The notes under the pieces: generated by a model
The model's input: the letters and a program-made list of their open reading frames with translations, nothing else
Told to the model about the DNA's origin: nothing
The model's database searches: none
Program-made: the position numbers and the translations under genes
Origin: Misgurnus anguillicaudatus
Lineage: Eukaryota; Chordata; Actinopteri; Cypriniformes; Cobitidae
Direction: 5' to 3'
Length of the DNA: 64,000 nucleotides
Assembly (NCBI RefSeq): GCF_027580225.2
Contig: NC_073340.2
Location: 33,871,001-33,935,000, forward strand
In this document: one piece after another, positions 9,991 through 21,455 of the stretch
Position numbering within the stretch: the stretch's first letter is position 1
Layout: each line of letters starts with the position of its first letter

Positions 9991-10845
9991 ATGCAGAAGC
10001 ATCCATAAATCTTTGGCCTCTGGTGGAAACATATTTTCCACACACTCCTCCCACGTTCCTTTGCTAACATTCTGCTGTCTATTTCACATTCTTCCATGCT
10101 AAAATCTGAGGGGGTGCACATATACAGTATACAGTAAGGGGATTTGCATCAATAAAGCCACCCGGAAGTCATTCATTTAGCATGGAAGTTCATATGATTA
10201 CCAGCAACGTGAGCGATGTAAAGTAAAAAAAAATATTGTAGCATACATGATATCTTTCCTTTGAGATACAATACTGTAGTACTCATGTGCCAGTCTTTCT
10301 TTAGTTGTAACATTTACTTTAATATTTAGGGTTCTGTTACATTTTTCTTTACTTTCTTTGCTTTACATAATGTGTAAATTAAATAAACAACATTTTAGCA
10401 TGCGATACCATATCCGTTTACTGCACACATATGCAAGGGTCTGCATAGACATTTTGCATGCTGAAAGTTACGAATTGCCACGCTTGGTTGTGTGTTAATC
10501 TTAGCATTAAATTCCCAACTTGCATTTATATTAAATAGACAAGTGACAGTCTGCAGATATATATGATATTTATTATATACTATAAATTATTTCACCCCAA
10601 TGCTTATTCTCACTGAAATGTGACGCTCTCTAACAAAAATTTGCATTCATATTAAGCTTAATTGTTTCTGGCACATCAAAAGCAGTTTCTTTTAGTTAAT
10701 TTCTATCAGTCATTGTAGACAGTAATATAAAGACACAAAACATTTTACATCATAAGATAGGCCAAATCAAGGCCAAGTCTAATGTTTGTTTAATATTTCA
10801 TTATAACTATAGATAATTCATTTACAAAGAGACGTTCATTTACTC
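9991..10845. other. Unassigned non-coding stretch
   Basis: Mostly AT-rich DNA. A short word, TTACGAATTGCCACGC, near 10469 resembles an end of the CGTACGAATT-type MITEs seen at about 15340-15570. Nothing else supportable. Confidence 0.35.
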
Positions 10846-10849
10846 CTGT

Positions 10850-11215
10850 ATAATGGCGTGCTCATCTAAAATGGAGAGTGAGAGCTCAAACTTTTGAAAA
10901 ATTCAAATATTTGCATCAATTTTTAAAAGGGGTTTATATCTAATGAATTTAGATTTAATTTGGCATGGCATAAAATCCATTTGTAGCGCTTTTAATTAAG
11001 AATGCAGTCCATGCAATTAGAATTATGGGTAGAGCCTTCATCAGCCGGTCCTGAGAGAACTGCAGTCGGAAAAATTATGTTAATGCTTTACACAGAAAAC
11101 ACTTCCAACCGAGGCCACTTTTTCTCATCTTCTGCAGACAATAATGTACTGCGAAAAGCTTCTTCATAAAGCGTCCTTCCGAATGCCGCGTTTACAGTAA
11201 AGCGTGTTTATTGTT
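10850..11215. promoter_or_regulatory. Candidate conserved non-coding island
   Basis: A non-repetitive block with homeodomain-type words (CTTTTAATTAAGAATGCAG near 10988, GCAATTAGAATTATGGG near 11014). No coding frame or transposon ends. The texture is that of vertebrate developmental enhancers, but conservation is not demonstrated. Confidence 0.3.
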
Positions 11216-11530
11216 TTGTTTACAAAAGCCTGGCACATGGAACATATGTCTGATGTGTTTATGAACTTGGGTTAGCGTGTGATGCTCATGTGTGTTGTTT
11301 TACAAAATGCATTGGCACTAAAGCAAAGTATTGCATTATTTATAAAGAACAGAGCTGATTTCTCTTCATCTTGAAGTAAAGATGATAAATCTTTAGGTTG
11401 AAGTGTTCAAAACAAAGACAAGTGCAATGTCATTAATAGTACTGCTTGTTTCAGTGTTTTATATTTTAGTCTGATGTGATGCCTTATAACTCTTCTTCTT
11501 CTAATTATTATTATTATTTAATTGTTTATT
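11216..11530. other. Unassigned non-coding stretch
   Basis: No recognised gene or repeat apart from a short ATT trinucleotide run near 11500. Confidence 0.35.
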
Positions 11531-11533
11531 TAT

Positions 11534-11884
11534 ATCGCGATTAATCGCATACACAATACACAATAAAAGTTTTTTTTTTAATAAAATATGTGTGGGTATA
11601 TATATATTTTTATAAAATATGTGTGGGTATAGTGTGTAATTATTATTTATATATAAATACACACATTCATGTATAAATTTATGAAAAAAAATGTAATAAT
11701 GTATATTTTTATATATATATATAAATAAAATAAATCAAAAACTAAATAAATGTATATATACATGTTAATGTTTCTTAAATACATACTTGCACGTGTAATT
11801 ACACACAGTGCACACACATAAATTATGCAAAAACAAACTTTTATTTTGTATGCGAGTAATCACGATTGATCTTTTGATAGGCCT
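11534..11884. mobile_element. Truncated copy of the AGGGCTGTCAAAAGATTAATC MITE
   Basis: Left inner TIR words (ATCGCGATTAATCGCAT at 11534) and right words (TTATTTTGTATGCGAGTAAT, then CTTTTGATAGGCCT to 11884) match the complete copy at 25732-26053. The outermost left TIR bases are missing. The interior holds the family's characteristic TATATAAATACACACA-like words. Confidence 0.75.
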
Positions 11885-11916
11885 AATTTATATATATAAT
11901 TTATATAATTATAATT

Positions 11917-11926
<10 letters not shown>

Positions 11927-12005
<79 letters not shown>

Positions 12006-12035
12006 TATGACTTATTATTATTATTATTATTATTA
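11927..12035. repeat. (TG)n then (TTA)n microsatellites
   Basis: About 36 TG units at 11927-11999, followed after a short spacer by about eight TTA units at 12012-12035. The open frames here encode only dipeptide runs and are artefacts. Confidence 0.95.
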
Positions 12036-12305
12036 TGCTGATGATAATAATGATTACTATTGTGCAATGATAATAATTGTATATTATTTTCAGTTTGTCT
12101 CTAGTCACAATTTGTCTCTCATTTGCCACTTTTTGCAATGGAGGGCGTGTCTGAAGCGATCATCATAGTGACACCAGCCAATCACAGTGGACCACAGCAC
12201 AACACTAAGAGGCGACTTTGCATGAATAATCCCTTGCTATTTATTATATGTGCAAAAAAAAAAAATAATAATATTTATATGAAAAATGTATTTTGACACC
12301 CTTCA

Positions 12306-13035
12306 GTAAAATAAGAATAACTTTTGAATGCAACATGCTAAAGAGTTCATTCTTTTTTGGGGTGTTTACGGTCTGCTGCTGTTAACAACCAGAACTGTCT
12401 GCAGTCTGCTAGAGCACCGTGAACCAGAGTTATACACTATCAAAGACAATATTTACAACATAAAAAAGACAATTTGGTGTTTCATCATATGAAAAACCCC
12501 CTAAATAACAATATTTGTCACAAACAGCAGCTTTTTATGTAACTTCAAAGGGCTTTCTGCAAAATGATATAAAGATATTGCATTTATTCCACTGTATGTG
12601 GTTATGGGAGCACTTCAAATATTTTTAGGCAGAAATTAAATACAAAAAGGGTATTATTCCTCCCATCAGTTGGAGTAAAATAACTTTTGCATTTATAATG
12701 ATAGAGAAAAAAAATCCTTTTTCCTCTGTAAGCTGACAATTGCTCGAATCAAACAAAACTATCTGCAGGTTTCGTTACCACTCAGGGCCAGAGTTATACA
12801 CTTTTAAATACATACTTTAGAAGAAAAAAAAACATCAAAAAGTGCCTATTTATTTTTGTGTTTATTAGAGGACTGACAACACATGCAACCATGTTTAGCA
12901 CTTTCAACAGTGTTTTATAAAATCTCAAAGGCTTTCCTGTAAAATGATACCAAACTTTTGTATGTACACCTCTGCATGTGGGTATGAGAAGCTTTTGAAA
13001 TTGGGTAGGCCAAATCCAGGCGAAAATCCCCAAAA
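12306..13035. repeat. Two diverged tandem units of about 365 bp
   Basis: Unit 1 (about 12306-12650) and unit 2 (about 12672-13035) share, in the same order, AATAACTTTTG, CCAGAGTTATACACT, TCAAAGG-CTTTC-TG-AAAATGATA and a TATGTGGTTATG/CATGTGGGTATG word. The spacing is about 365 bp. They are an old direct duplication, possibly two units of a satellite-like repeat. Confidence 0.65.
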
Positions 13036-13139
13036 TAGCCTCAGAGTGTAAGAAGATTTATATAGACTTTTATTATAAAGTGTTGCTTTGTCTCATGCAC
13101 CTAAATTTGTCTAATCCAGAAAATTATTACATACATAAC

Positions 13140-13245
13140 ATTACATGTATGCATTTGTGCATTCAAGCTATACATTTTTTCATAACTGTATGCGTGTTCC
13201 TTGGGAATCGAACCTATGAATTTGTGTTGCAGCACGAAAAAAGAG
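13140..13245 (-). mobile_element. Decayed tRNA-derived SINE, minus strand
   Basis: A minus-strand B-box-like GGTTCGATTCC (complement of 13204-13215) and a tail rich in ATGCACAAATGCAT-like words match the other SINE relics in the window. The A box is essentially lost. Confidence 0.5.
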
Positions 13246-13439
13246 CAACAACATACAGTAGGGGTGGGAAAACATGTACAATTGTAAACTTTATAACAAC
13301 CTGTCTACTTTGACGCCTTATTTCACTAAGTGATCTCTAATGCTTTGCATTTGCTCAAAAGTGAATTATCATCATAGCACTTACTTGGGTAATAAATTCT
13401 GACTTTCCAAGTGAAATGAAAATCTAGAACTAATCCCAA

Positions 13440-13965
13440 ATCTTGCATTATGCTTGAAATACAACTACCGCTTGCTCGGTTTGCGTACTGTAAAACTCGC
13501 CTCTACAGTAAAGTGGCCTAATTCTCCCAGCACGACAGAAGCCCATTTTCCTTTCGTTTTGCCTCTGCGCTGTTGGTGGCTTCCAACTTTTGAGTCATAC
13601 ATTTAATGGGAATGGCATCTGGCTGGATCTCGGCTCCCTTGTGAACGCCTACGCTGAACCAACGCACAGGAACACTCTTCCTATTTCCATTAAAGTTCAT
13701 TTAACCTCCACACACACAACATTTGCAAAGCTCACTATTGTCTCTCTTAACTTCACATGGAGGCAGGTTTGATGTTCCTCAGGAGTGGAGCGCTACGCAC
13801 GCCGTTCGGGGGCATGAGCGAATATACAGGTTTGCTCGGGGAAACGAGGTTTTCATTGGCAACACTTGAGAAATAAATAAGGAGAAAGCCAAAAGCTTCC
13901 AGTGAATATGCATTAAAAAGTAATGCGAGTGCCCTCCTGTGCATTCTGTAGGGAAATTAGGCCCA
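13440..13965. promoter_or_regulatory. Candidate conserved non-coding island
   Basis: A GC-richer, non-repetitive half-kilobase. Frames of about 60 codons appear on both strands without domains or convincing splice sites. Interpreted as possible regulatory DNA only. Confidence 0.28.
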
Positions 13966-14453
13966 GGGTTTAATATGAAGTCAGAGTAGTACTAGAGTAT
14001 TACTAGACTATTATCAAGACATTCGCAAACACTCACTCCGGCATTTCCTTGGAGACTAATTTGTCTCCTTTAAACGAGTAGCATAAAAGTGTACATTGTA
14101 CAGGCAGGATTATTAAACGTGTTCCTGTCGGATGTAAGGCGAATGAATTGTCTGTTTGTTAGATTTTCTTATGAAGCGTTTTGTAGCAATAGACCACGAT
14201 GTTACGTCAACTCGAGAGCACATCTGGTAAATGATACCTCTGGAAAGAATATACTGTAATCGCACAGGAAATAGTAGTCAGCTATTAAACTTTAAAGGTG
14301 ATGTGAGTAATTTTATACTTTGTTAAATACTTTCTCCCATAATATGCAGCTCTATGTAAAAGCCGACTGAAACACTGAAGCTCTGTGCTGCTTTCAACAT
14401 CACTGTTTTATAGGCCTGACATAGTGACTAATGTTTGAAAACATTAGTTTTTG
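13966..14453. other. Unassigned non-coding stretch
   Basis: No gene, terminal repeat or clustered motif recognised. Confidence 0.35.
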
Positions 14454-15290
14454 GTTACACATTATTTTAAGGCATCTCAGTTATAGTATAATAATGCATT
14501 TTAGTACTGAGTACTTATAATTAACAACATGCACTTACTGTAGGGCTTGGTGTAGGGTTGCATGTAATATGCAATCTATTGTTAAAAGGTTACTTTTAAA
14601 AGTAATGCATTACAATATTAAGTTACTCCCCCCAAAAAAAAAAAAAAATTGCATTACTTTGTTACTTCTCATGAAAAGTAATGCTTGCATTACTTTTAAG
14701 TTACTTTTGCGTTACTTTTTCTTACTTGTTTTTTTATGACAGAGAAGTTGTCCATTCAGAATCAACTCGTCGTTTCCGTTTATTGGTGTCACGCCACGGT
14801 CCTTCAAACTCGCCACAGCCGCAGGTGTGTTGTTGTTGTGTGAAATCTGGTGCGCGGCATGGCGGCAGCCGGGTGGTGGCCGTTCCCAAAACAAGGATAG
14901 GAAGCGGCAGCATTGCTGATACTTTTTAGCTAAAAACAGACCGATTTCATGCAAAATAGGCAGAAATGACATGCATTGTGAACGTCAAACTTATAATCAT
15001 TTGTCACGTCAACGAAAACTTGAAAGCGTTGCGTCATGTTTTATTCACCTTAGAGCCATTTTTAGCTATTAATTTTCGCGTTATCATCATAAAAAAGCTG
15101 TGTCAACAAAATAATTCCGTTATCGTCATCGTTGACGAAAACAACAATGGTGTACATTTATAAAGTAATGCGTTACTTTACTTATTACTTAATGCAAAAA
15201 AATATATATTTTGGTAATACACTGGTTATTACTGTAATAACTACATGTAACATGTGAACAAGGGCACTGTAAAATAAATAAAGTGTTACA
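14454..15290. mobile_element. MITE with ACACT..TAAAAT-type ends, split by another element
   Basis: The left end (GGTTACACATTATTTTAAGGC-like at 14454) and right end (CACTGTAAAATAAATAAAGTGTTAC, ending about 15290) belong to the same family as the uninterrupted copy at 16921-17140, which also has the central CTTACTATAG/TAAGTACATG words. The middle is occupied by the element at about 14575-15212. Confidence 0.6.
14575..15212. mobile_element. Inner element with AAAGTAATGCATTAC-type ends
   Basis: Both ends are built from variants of AAAGTAATGCNTTAC (14599-14614 and 15163-15177). The interior is GC-richer with many CpGs (14760-14900) and carries no intact frame. It resembles fish hAT-like elements with GTAACGCGTTAC ends. 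The exact boundaries and target duplication are unclear because the ends are internally repetitive. Confidence 0.5.
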
Positions 15291-15339
15291 CAGAAGTATG
15301 TAACCTATTTTATGTTTAATGATATTGCGCATTAACCAG

Positions 15340-15570
15340 ATCTCACATAAATTTGTACGTAAGTATAGTTGGGTAGTTTGTAAAAAGTGTATAAAGTGAA
15401 TCGTACAAAAACAAATGATTATCATAAAATAACAATAATGAAACCTCACCGCTTATTCCAGCCCTAAGCCCAACATCACAGGGGTGAAAGCAAATTGTGC
15501 AAATATTTACAAATGCGGTCGTACGAATTATGAATTAGTCACCTTTTAAAACACATACGAATTGCCATGG
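15340..15570. repeat. Fragment of a GTACGAATT-type MITE
   Basis: AAATTTGTACGTAAGTATAG near 15350, GTCGTACGAATTATGAATT near 15518 and CATACGAATTGCCATGG near 15555 are related inverted words. Similar words recur at 48000-48095. Boundaries are approximate. Confidence 0.4.
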
Positions 15571-16920
15571 GATTGCAATAAACAAACACTTTAAATTTAT
15601 TTTAGAATAATATAATACACATACATTTTACATTTACATTTATTAAATTGACTTACACGTGATATAATTCGACAATACAGCATCTTACATACAGTACCTG
15701 TATCTTATAGAAATGAAATATGTTCAATGAAACGTGTGACTGACTAACATGCAATTCTTCATGCATTTTAGTTTTATTAACTGTTTTATTAAACTGATGG
15801 TTATTTAATGATTCTGTTTCAAAATGTCTATGCAAAATGCTTAGCAATGCATTATTTGCGATAGCTACAGTTATGTAACTTTCTTCCAGGTTTAAGTGAA
15901 TGGATAGGGCGAGTGCATAATTGAAATCTTTTTAATCCATCTCTCCGGTTCAAAATGATAAACGTCAACAAAGGATTACAGATTAAAAGCCTGTCTGGGT
16001 AGAGGAGACTGCTAATACCCCACAGACAAATGTAAAAGATTTACTGTGCATGAGTTTTCGACACAATTTCTCTGTTTTTCTATTTGGATCCAATTGACAC
16101 TTTTTAAATCATTTTACAGTAATGAAAAGCTTTCAGTTTCTCTTAGTGCACAAAATAACCTCACACAATGAAAAGATTTAAGTGTGCATGTATTGTATGT
16201 GTGTGGCTGTTTCAGTATAATAGTGGCATTGCTTCAGTGGGAGAAGCGCCACATATTGATTGTACATTGTACAAATAGTTCAGTTTATCAAGCCTGACTG
16301 TCCCTATTCTTCTACATGCTAAATAATGAATAAGTCCATCCGTCAATGTTTCGAGGTTTTTATTGCGCTTTACCTTTAGCTTATATAGCACAGCGGAGGC
16401 TTTATCTTAAAACCGCTGGGAACATGTCTGTAAGGCTCTGGCAGGGCATGCAGATAAAATCCGTGTTCATCATTTTTTGGCTGAATTGTTTGATTTAATT
16501 CACTTATTATTTATATTCCTATGTAATATGTAAGCCAGAGGAGGTCTGTAAAAACATTTAGTCTTGGGTAACAGCTAAAATTGTTTCCAGGTGAATAAAC
16601 ATTTGAATGTATTATAAAATAAGACCCAGCGTGACAGGCCACATGTATAGTTATGAAATTGGTATGATGTTTTATGTGACGCCCTAAATGTTTATACTGT
16701 ATATAATTTCCCTGTACTGTTATACAGTTTTTTCATTGATTCTGTGTATTGCACATTATAAAAGAAATAGTTTTTAATAACTCTGATTGGATGAGACACA
16801 TTTAATGCAATACCTTTGATTAATTTCTTTACTATGGTGAAGTAATGTAAAGTGGGGTGCTTTTTATATTGATATGACTGTCAGAAAGTGTCCTTACATT
16901 AAAGGCATTGCTGATTGCAG
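15571..16920. other. Unassigned stretch with one possible regulatory patch
   Basis: Mostly AT-rich. The segment around 15905-16030 (GAAATCTTTTTAATCC, then GTCAACAAAGGATTACAGATT) is non-repetitive and enhancer-like in texture. The rest shows no gene, SINE or terminal repeats. Confidence 0.3.
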
Positions 16921-17140
16921 GGTAACTTTTATTGCAGGCTTTATTTTACAGTGTCTTTGGTACACAAGTTACATGTACTTACTATAGTAATAACGTTTAA
17001 TTATGCATATTTATCCATACTGTCCCTAAACCAAAATCTGATCCTAACCCTAAAGTAAGTACATGTTGTTACTTAATATTACTTAGTATTTAATTATATA
17101 ATTACACTGTAACACAGACACTGTAAAATTAAGTGTGACA
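16921..17140. mobile_element. MITE with TTTACAGTGTC/ACACTGTAAAA ends
   Basis: Inverted ends (TTATTTTACAGTGTC near 16943; GACACTGTAAAATTAAGTG near 17117) flank the central CTTACTATAGTAATAAC and ACCCTAAAGTAAGTACATG words. This is a widespread teleost MITE type and the uninterrupted relative of 14454-15290. Confidence 0.7.
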
Positions 17141-17656
17141 GATTGCTGTCCAGTTTCCATTACATCAAGAGATTCATTATTCATACAAACTTTTCCGAAT
17201 GCTTAATGTTCCTGAAAAATATGGGTCATGGGTCAGTATATGAACACTAAATAATTTTACTGATCAATATTACTGGTAATATGAGACAGAATAACATGCA
17301 GACAAGCCTTAATATTTCATTAAAATATATAGAGGAAGATTTTTAAAAATAATCTCTTGTCACTTAAGAGTAACATCGCTTTTTTACTTAGGCCATTAAT
17401 GTGAGTAAATTATACATATACTTTTTCCTGGATTCTGAACATCGGGCAATAAGTGAAACCAAGTAGAAATGATATAACATATATTATACAGAGGAAAGTG
17501 AATTAATGGATCTGTGTCCTACTAACACGAGCACGAGATGCCTGAGATGTCACCCAGAGGTCCTGAGAATACAAAAATCTTGACTCATCAAAGTTTTCGG
17601 CCAGCAAATTAGTATATCTGACCTATCTTGTGCACTGGGTTATTTTCAAGGCATAA
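17141..17656. other. Unassigned non-coding stretch
   Basis: No gene, repeat end or clustered motif recognised. Confidence 0.35.
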
Positions 17657-17660
17657 TTAA

Positions 17661-19561
17661 AGGTGCAGTGTGTAAATTTTAGTGGCATCTAGTGGTTAGC
17701 TTGCAAATTGCAACCAACAGCTTAATCAACTGCTCACCCCTCGATTTTGAAACGCATAGAAAAGCTACAGTAGTCGGCACCACCAGACAAAGATGTCATC
17801 GTCGGAGACAACTTAGTAAAAAAATTGTCCGTTAAGGCCTTCTGTAGAAAAATGGCAGCACAAAATGGTGACATCCATGTAAGGGGACCCTTGGTGTATG
17901 TAGATAAAATAAATATCACCCGACCCCGAGAGCGATATTGCTTTTATGCAACAGTTCGAACGCACACATTTGAAAAAAGAGAACTAGAAAACAACGGAGT
18001 TATTTTAAAAGCCTCTTTGTTTAGGAACTACTTTCTTCCGCCACGGGTTTGAGGGAGGCCAGAATGACAGGTAACACTTTCAGCTGCTTTGAATCTCATA
18101 ATAACTCAATGGACAGAAAAGCCGTTTCTTAATATTACCGTTTCTTGGTCACAAAGTGTAGTTTTAAGATTAGTTCAGTCGAGAATGTATATGTATTATA
18201 TTTAAATCTGCAGTCGATTAGTAAAGATAGCGCCTGTTTAAACGTTTGCTTAGTGAAATTCGGTACGTAGAACCAAAGCATGAGCGGACGTCAGTGTTCA
18301 CTCGCCCCGCTGACCACCGCCCTCTCTAGGCTACATCTCTGACAGGGATTCCCTGGCTCTCATGTAGGCCCTGTCTGTGTTTGATGGTCAAAAATGGGAT
18401 CAAATCAGCAGTATTTGGTGTCATGATCAAACTATTACTTGTTTTCTTATTCATATTTAGTGTCTTTTGTGTTGTTATTGTTTTGTAGCGAGGTAAAAGT
18501 TAATAAAACTATACTTATATAACGTTACTATTGCTTTCCCATTTACTCTTAATGTGATATGAGCACTCGATTATTTTAAACTTTGTTCTTGTCAGTACTA
18601 TATAAAACGTTTTTTTGTAAGTGTCAGAGAGATGTTTTTGCATGCTGCTTTTAACTCTTTCCCCGCCATTGACGAGATATCTCGTCAATTAAGAGAAAAC
18701 GCTTCCCCGCCAATGACGAGATTTTCCGTCTTTCCGCAATACCGCTTTTCCGCAACTTTTAAACCCGGAAGTATTGCCCTATGACAAGCTGCTGCATGTC
18801 CGTGTCTGTTTTAAAGATCGCTCTGAATAGGATCTCTATGAAAAGTCCGTCACAAAAATGGAATTATCTCTGCTTTTTGCTCAAAATGTGGTGTTTTTGC
18901 AGAAACCTACCCATATTCAAAAGCTGATTACAAAAGAACCACTGAAGGTAGGAAGAAACGTTTTTTTTTTGTTTGAAGGCAGAGGGTCTGTTCTTTCATT
19001 TGGTATATTGTATGTTTATATATTCAAAGAAGAACATTTTCTGGAAGGCATTAAACTTTGGTGAAAATCATGAAAAACGCTGGCGCTGGCTGGCAACTTT
19101 TTTTAAAACGCTGGCGGTGAAAGAGTAAAATATATCAGTGGCGATATCTCATAACATGTTTTAATAGTCATTTCACGATAAAATAAATGATCAATGTCCA
19201 CATTTAAAAGCTGCGGTGCTTACCTGCAGTTCCACTGTGTTTTCGCGTTCTGAGAAGAGATATTGCTCCAGAAAAAAATAGTTTACATTCCTCTTTCCAA
19301 GTGTTAATCATCCACACGATGTGACAAGACATTACTCCCATTAAGTTTAACGTAACATCCAAGAGCGCTGATCTTTGACAGAATAATAACTTCCGATTGG
19401 GATTCACAGACTGATTTACGAGCTAGTGAACTAATGAGACACACGGAGAGTGATTCAAAACAGCCAATCAGATTTGAGAACCAGAAAGAACTGTTGTATA
19501 ATTTTGTATATTATTTTGCATTTCTGTCAAGAGATCCTTCTAAAAATTACACACTGCACCT
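17661..19561. mobile_element. 1.9-kb TTAA-flanked DNA transposon (Kolobok/piggyBac-like)
   Basis: The terminal inverted repeats AGGTGCAGTGTGTAAATTTT (17661-17680) and AAAAATTACACACTGCACCT (19542-19561) are nearly perfect. TTAA lies directly outside both ends (17657-17660 and 19562-19565). A TTAA target duplication is typical of Kolobok and piggyBac. No intact transposase is present; the longest frame is about 75 codons (17825-18052), so this is a non-autonomous or gutted copy. A second element (18653-19126) is inserted inside. Confidence 0.85.
18653..19126. mobile_element. Nested ACTCTTTCCCCGCC element
   Basis: The ends are inverted (AACTCTTTCCCCGCCATTGA at 18653; GCTGGCGGTGAAAGAGT to 19126), and the segment lies wholly inside the TTAA element. 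It has internal repeats of GACGAGAT-type words. Related pieces occur at 34020-34177 and at the window end (63874-64000), showing a dispersed family. Confidence 0.75.
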
Positions 19562-19565
19562 TTAA

Positions 19566-20740
19566 TGGGCATTTTTAGCCCATGATTGAGTCAAATTTTG
19601 GGTGTTATATGGGCATTATATGTGGACCCACCCACTTTTTTTCTAATTTAGCGCATATGCCTGTTTACTCGTCAGAGCGACGTCTTTCACATCCATTAAA
19701 CAAGAGGAATGCCTTAATAAATTAAACTCCATTCTGCATTTGTTACAGCGTTAACTTCCACGCTGCTGCCTCCTTAAATCCATTCCACTTGGCTCATTCA
19801 GTGTCCAAATAAATTTAACTCCATTTTGTGTTTTCACTACTCTCGCTGCACACACCCGCAAATACTCGCAAATACTTGCAAATGCCTATTTGGAAAGGTT
19901 GTCTCCACGACCTAATATGAACAAAGATGTGGGCCTGGGATAAAAGCAGACACGTGAAACATCTCGCCGGTTGGGTGTGTGTATTTGGATGGGAAATATA
20001 CAGTACATACACTGTCCTATAGCTTCATTCATCTCTGGGGAGTCTTCACGTATAATATTTGAATTAATTCTATTTGGATTACTTAAAATAAGTCAGGTGG
20101 CGGTCTTCGGCAGAGGAACCTGCTTCTGTCCTAATGAACACATACCTTCCTCAGCGTGTCCTTGGACTGTCATCTTCAACCTTTTGAAGCTGTATCTGAT
20201 TATCCAAGCAGCAATTAATCATAATTAAGCGAGTTGGAGAGTTGGAGCAGTGGAGGCGAGGTGGAAGAGGATCTGGCAAACTTCCTGATCAGACTCTCAT
20301 TCTGGCAAGTCCGTACCTCACTTGGTTCTATGATAGAGGCGGTGGTGGGGGGCAGAAGGGGACATATGTGGGTGTGTAAGGGAGGGAGGATGGGTAAAGA
20401 GTGGGGGGATTTGGACAGGCCTGTGGCTAACTCTCGTCCTCACTTCATGTCCCGCTGGACTGGTCTGTAATGTTGGCTACGTTGAGTTCCTGAGCACTTC
20501 AATTCTCTTTGTCTTCCTAGTTGAAGCTGAGACACAAGTGACTCTAGACCTACAGCAATGTTTGGATTTGCATTTTATTCTTTTACCCTAATTTTCTCAG
20601 GTAGCCATGAATTGATTGTCATAGATTAATAAAATAAAATGAATGAACAATCTTTCAAAATTTTTTATTACAGATTAAACTTAGTTGACTTCTATGTTAT
20701 GTATAAACTTGACTATTACTATTGCTAATATCAGGTTTAG
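19566..20740. other. Unassigned stretch with possible regulatory DNA
   Basis: Non-repetitive sequence with moderate GC from about 19640 to 20530, including a purine-rich (GGTGGGG..GGGAGGGAGG) block at 20340-20410. Frames up to 85 codons are present without recognisable domains. No exon can be defended. Confidence 0.3.
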
Positions 20741-20744
20741 GCGT

Positions 20745-21162
20745 CAGTGGCGGCCGCTGACCAATTTTTTTTGAGGGCGCTCGATGCAAAGTTCCTCACA
20801 ACGTGTATGTAGCCGTTATGTTTGTGGTTCGTAATTTCAAAATATGTGTTCTGCGCGTCGAGAGATCCTGTGTGCATCACGTGTCTTGTCAAAATAAGGG
20901 CCTGATGCAGTTGCATCTAAATGGTTTATGATAAAAGAGACGCTCACGTTTGCCAGATACTCGCATAATCTCATGCGTAATCATTTTGTGTTAAGGGAGT
21001 GTCTTGCGTGTATTTTGTGAATGTGAGCATCTCTTTTATCATAAACCCTTTTGACATGTGTGCAGCACGCCCTTATTTTGACAAAACACGTGATGCACAT
21101 GAAGCAACAAACACATATTTTGAATTTGCGCCCCTCGGATGAGCAGTCACGAGCCGCCACTG
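20745..21162. mobile_element. 418-bp fold-back hAT MITE with 8-bp target duplication
   Basis: It begins CAGTGGCGGCCGCTGACC and ends GAGCCGCCACTG. The flanks TTAGGCGT (20737-20744) and TTAGGAGT (21163-21170) match at 7 of 8 positions, the length expected of hAT transposases. The two halves are largely self-complementary (TTTATGATAAAAGAGACGCT near 20927 against CATCTCTTTTATCATAAACC near 21029), so the single strand could form a long hairpin. A second copy is at 40839-41263. Confidence 0.85.
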
Positions 21163-21292
21163 TTAGGAGTGTAAGTAAAGTCCAAATGCACAAGGTTTAG
21201 GTGTCTATGTTTTTGGACTGGACTGTGCAACATTAAAATTTTTCAAAATATAAAAATATAGTTTGTATAGTTTAAACTTGCAGAGTTGTAGT

Positions 21293-21455
21293 GGTGGTTT
21301 CCCGGACAGGGATTATCTTAAACCAGAACCTTAGTTTAATTAGGAAATATACAAACATGCCTACTTGTGTGTATTTTTAAAAAACACAGGGTACTGATGT
21401 ATTTTAACATGTCAGTGCACGTTGGACAGCTCTTACATTTATTTTAGTCTAGAAA
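21293..21455. repeat. TTTCCCGGACAGGG dispersed element
   Basis: The GGTGGTTTCCCGGACAGGG start, the ATCTTAAACCAG words and the ATTTTAACATGTCAGTGCAC, GACAGCTCTTACATTTATT words recur in order at 58455-58655. A common cyprinid interspersed repeat. Confidence 0.7.

Noticed and set aside
11808..12168. Frames of 77-92 codons with CVCV or HTHT runs
   Set aside because: Translation of the (TG)n microsatellite.
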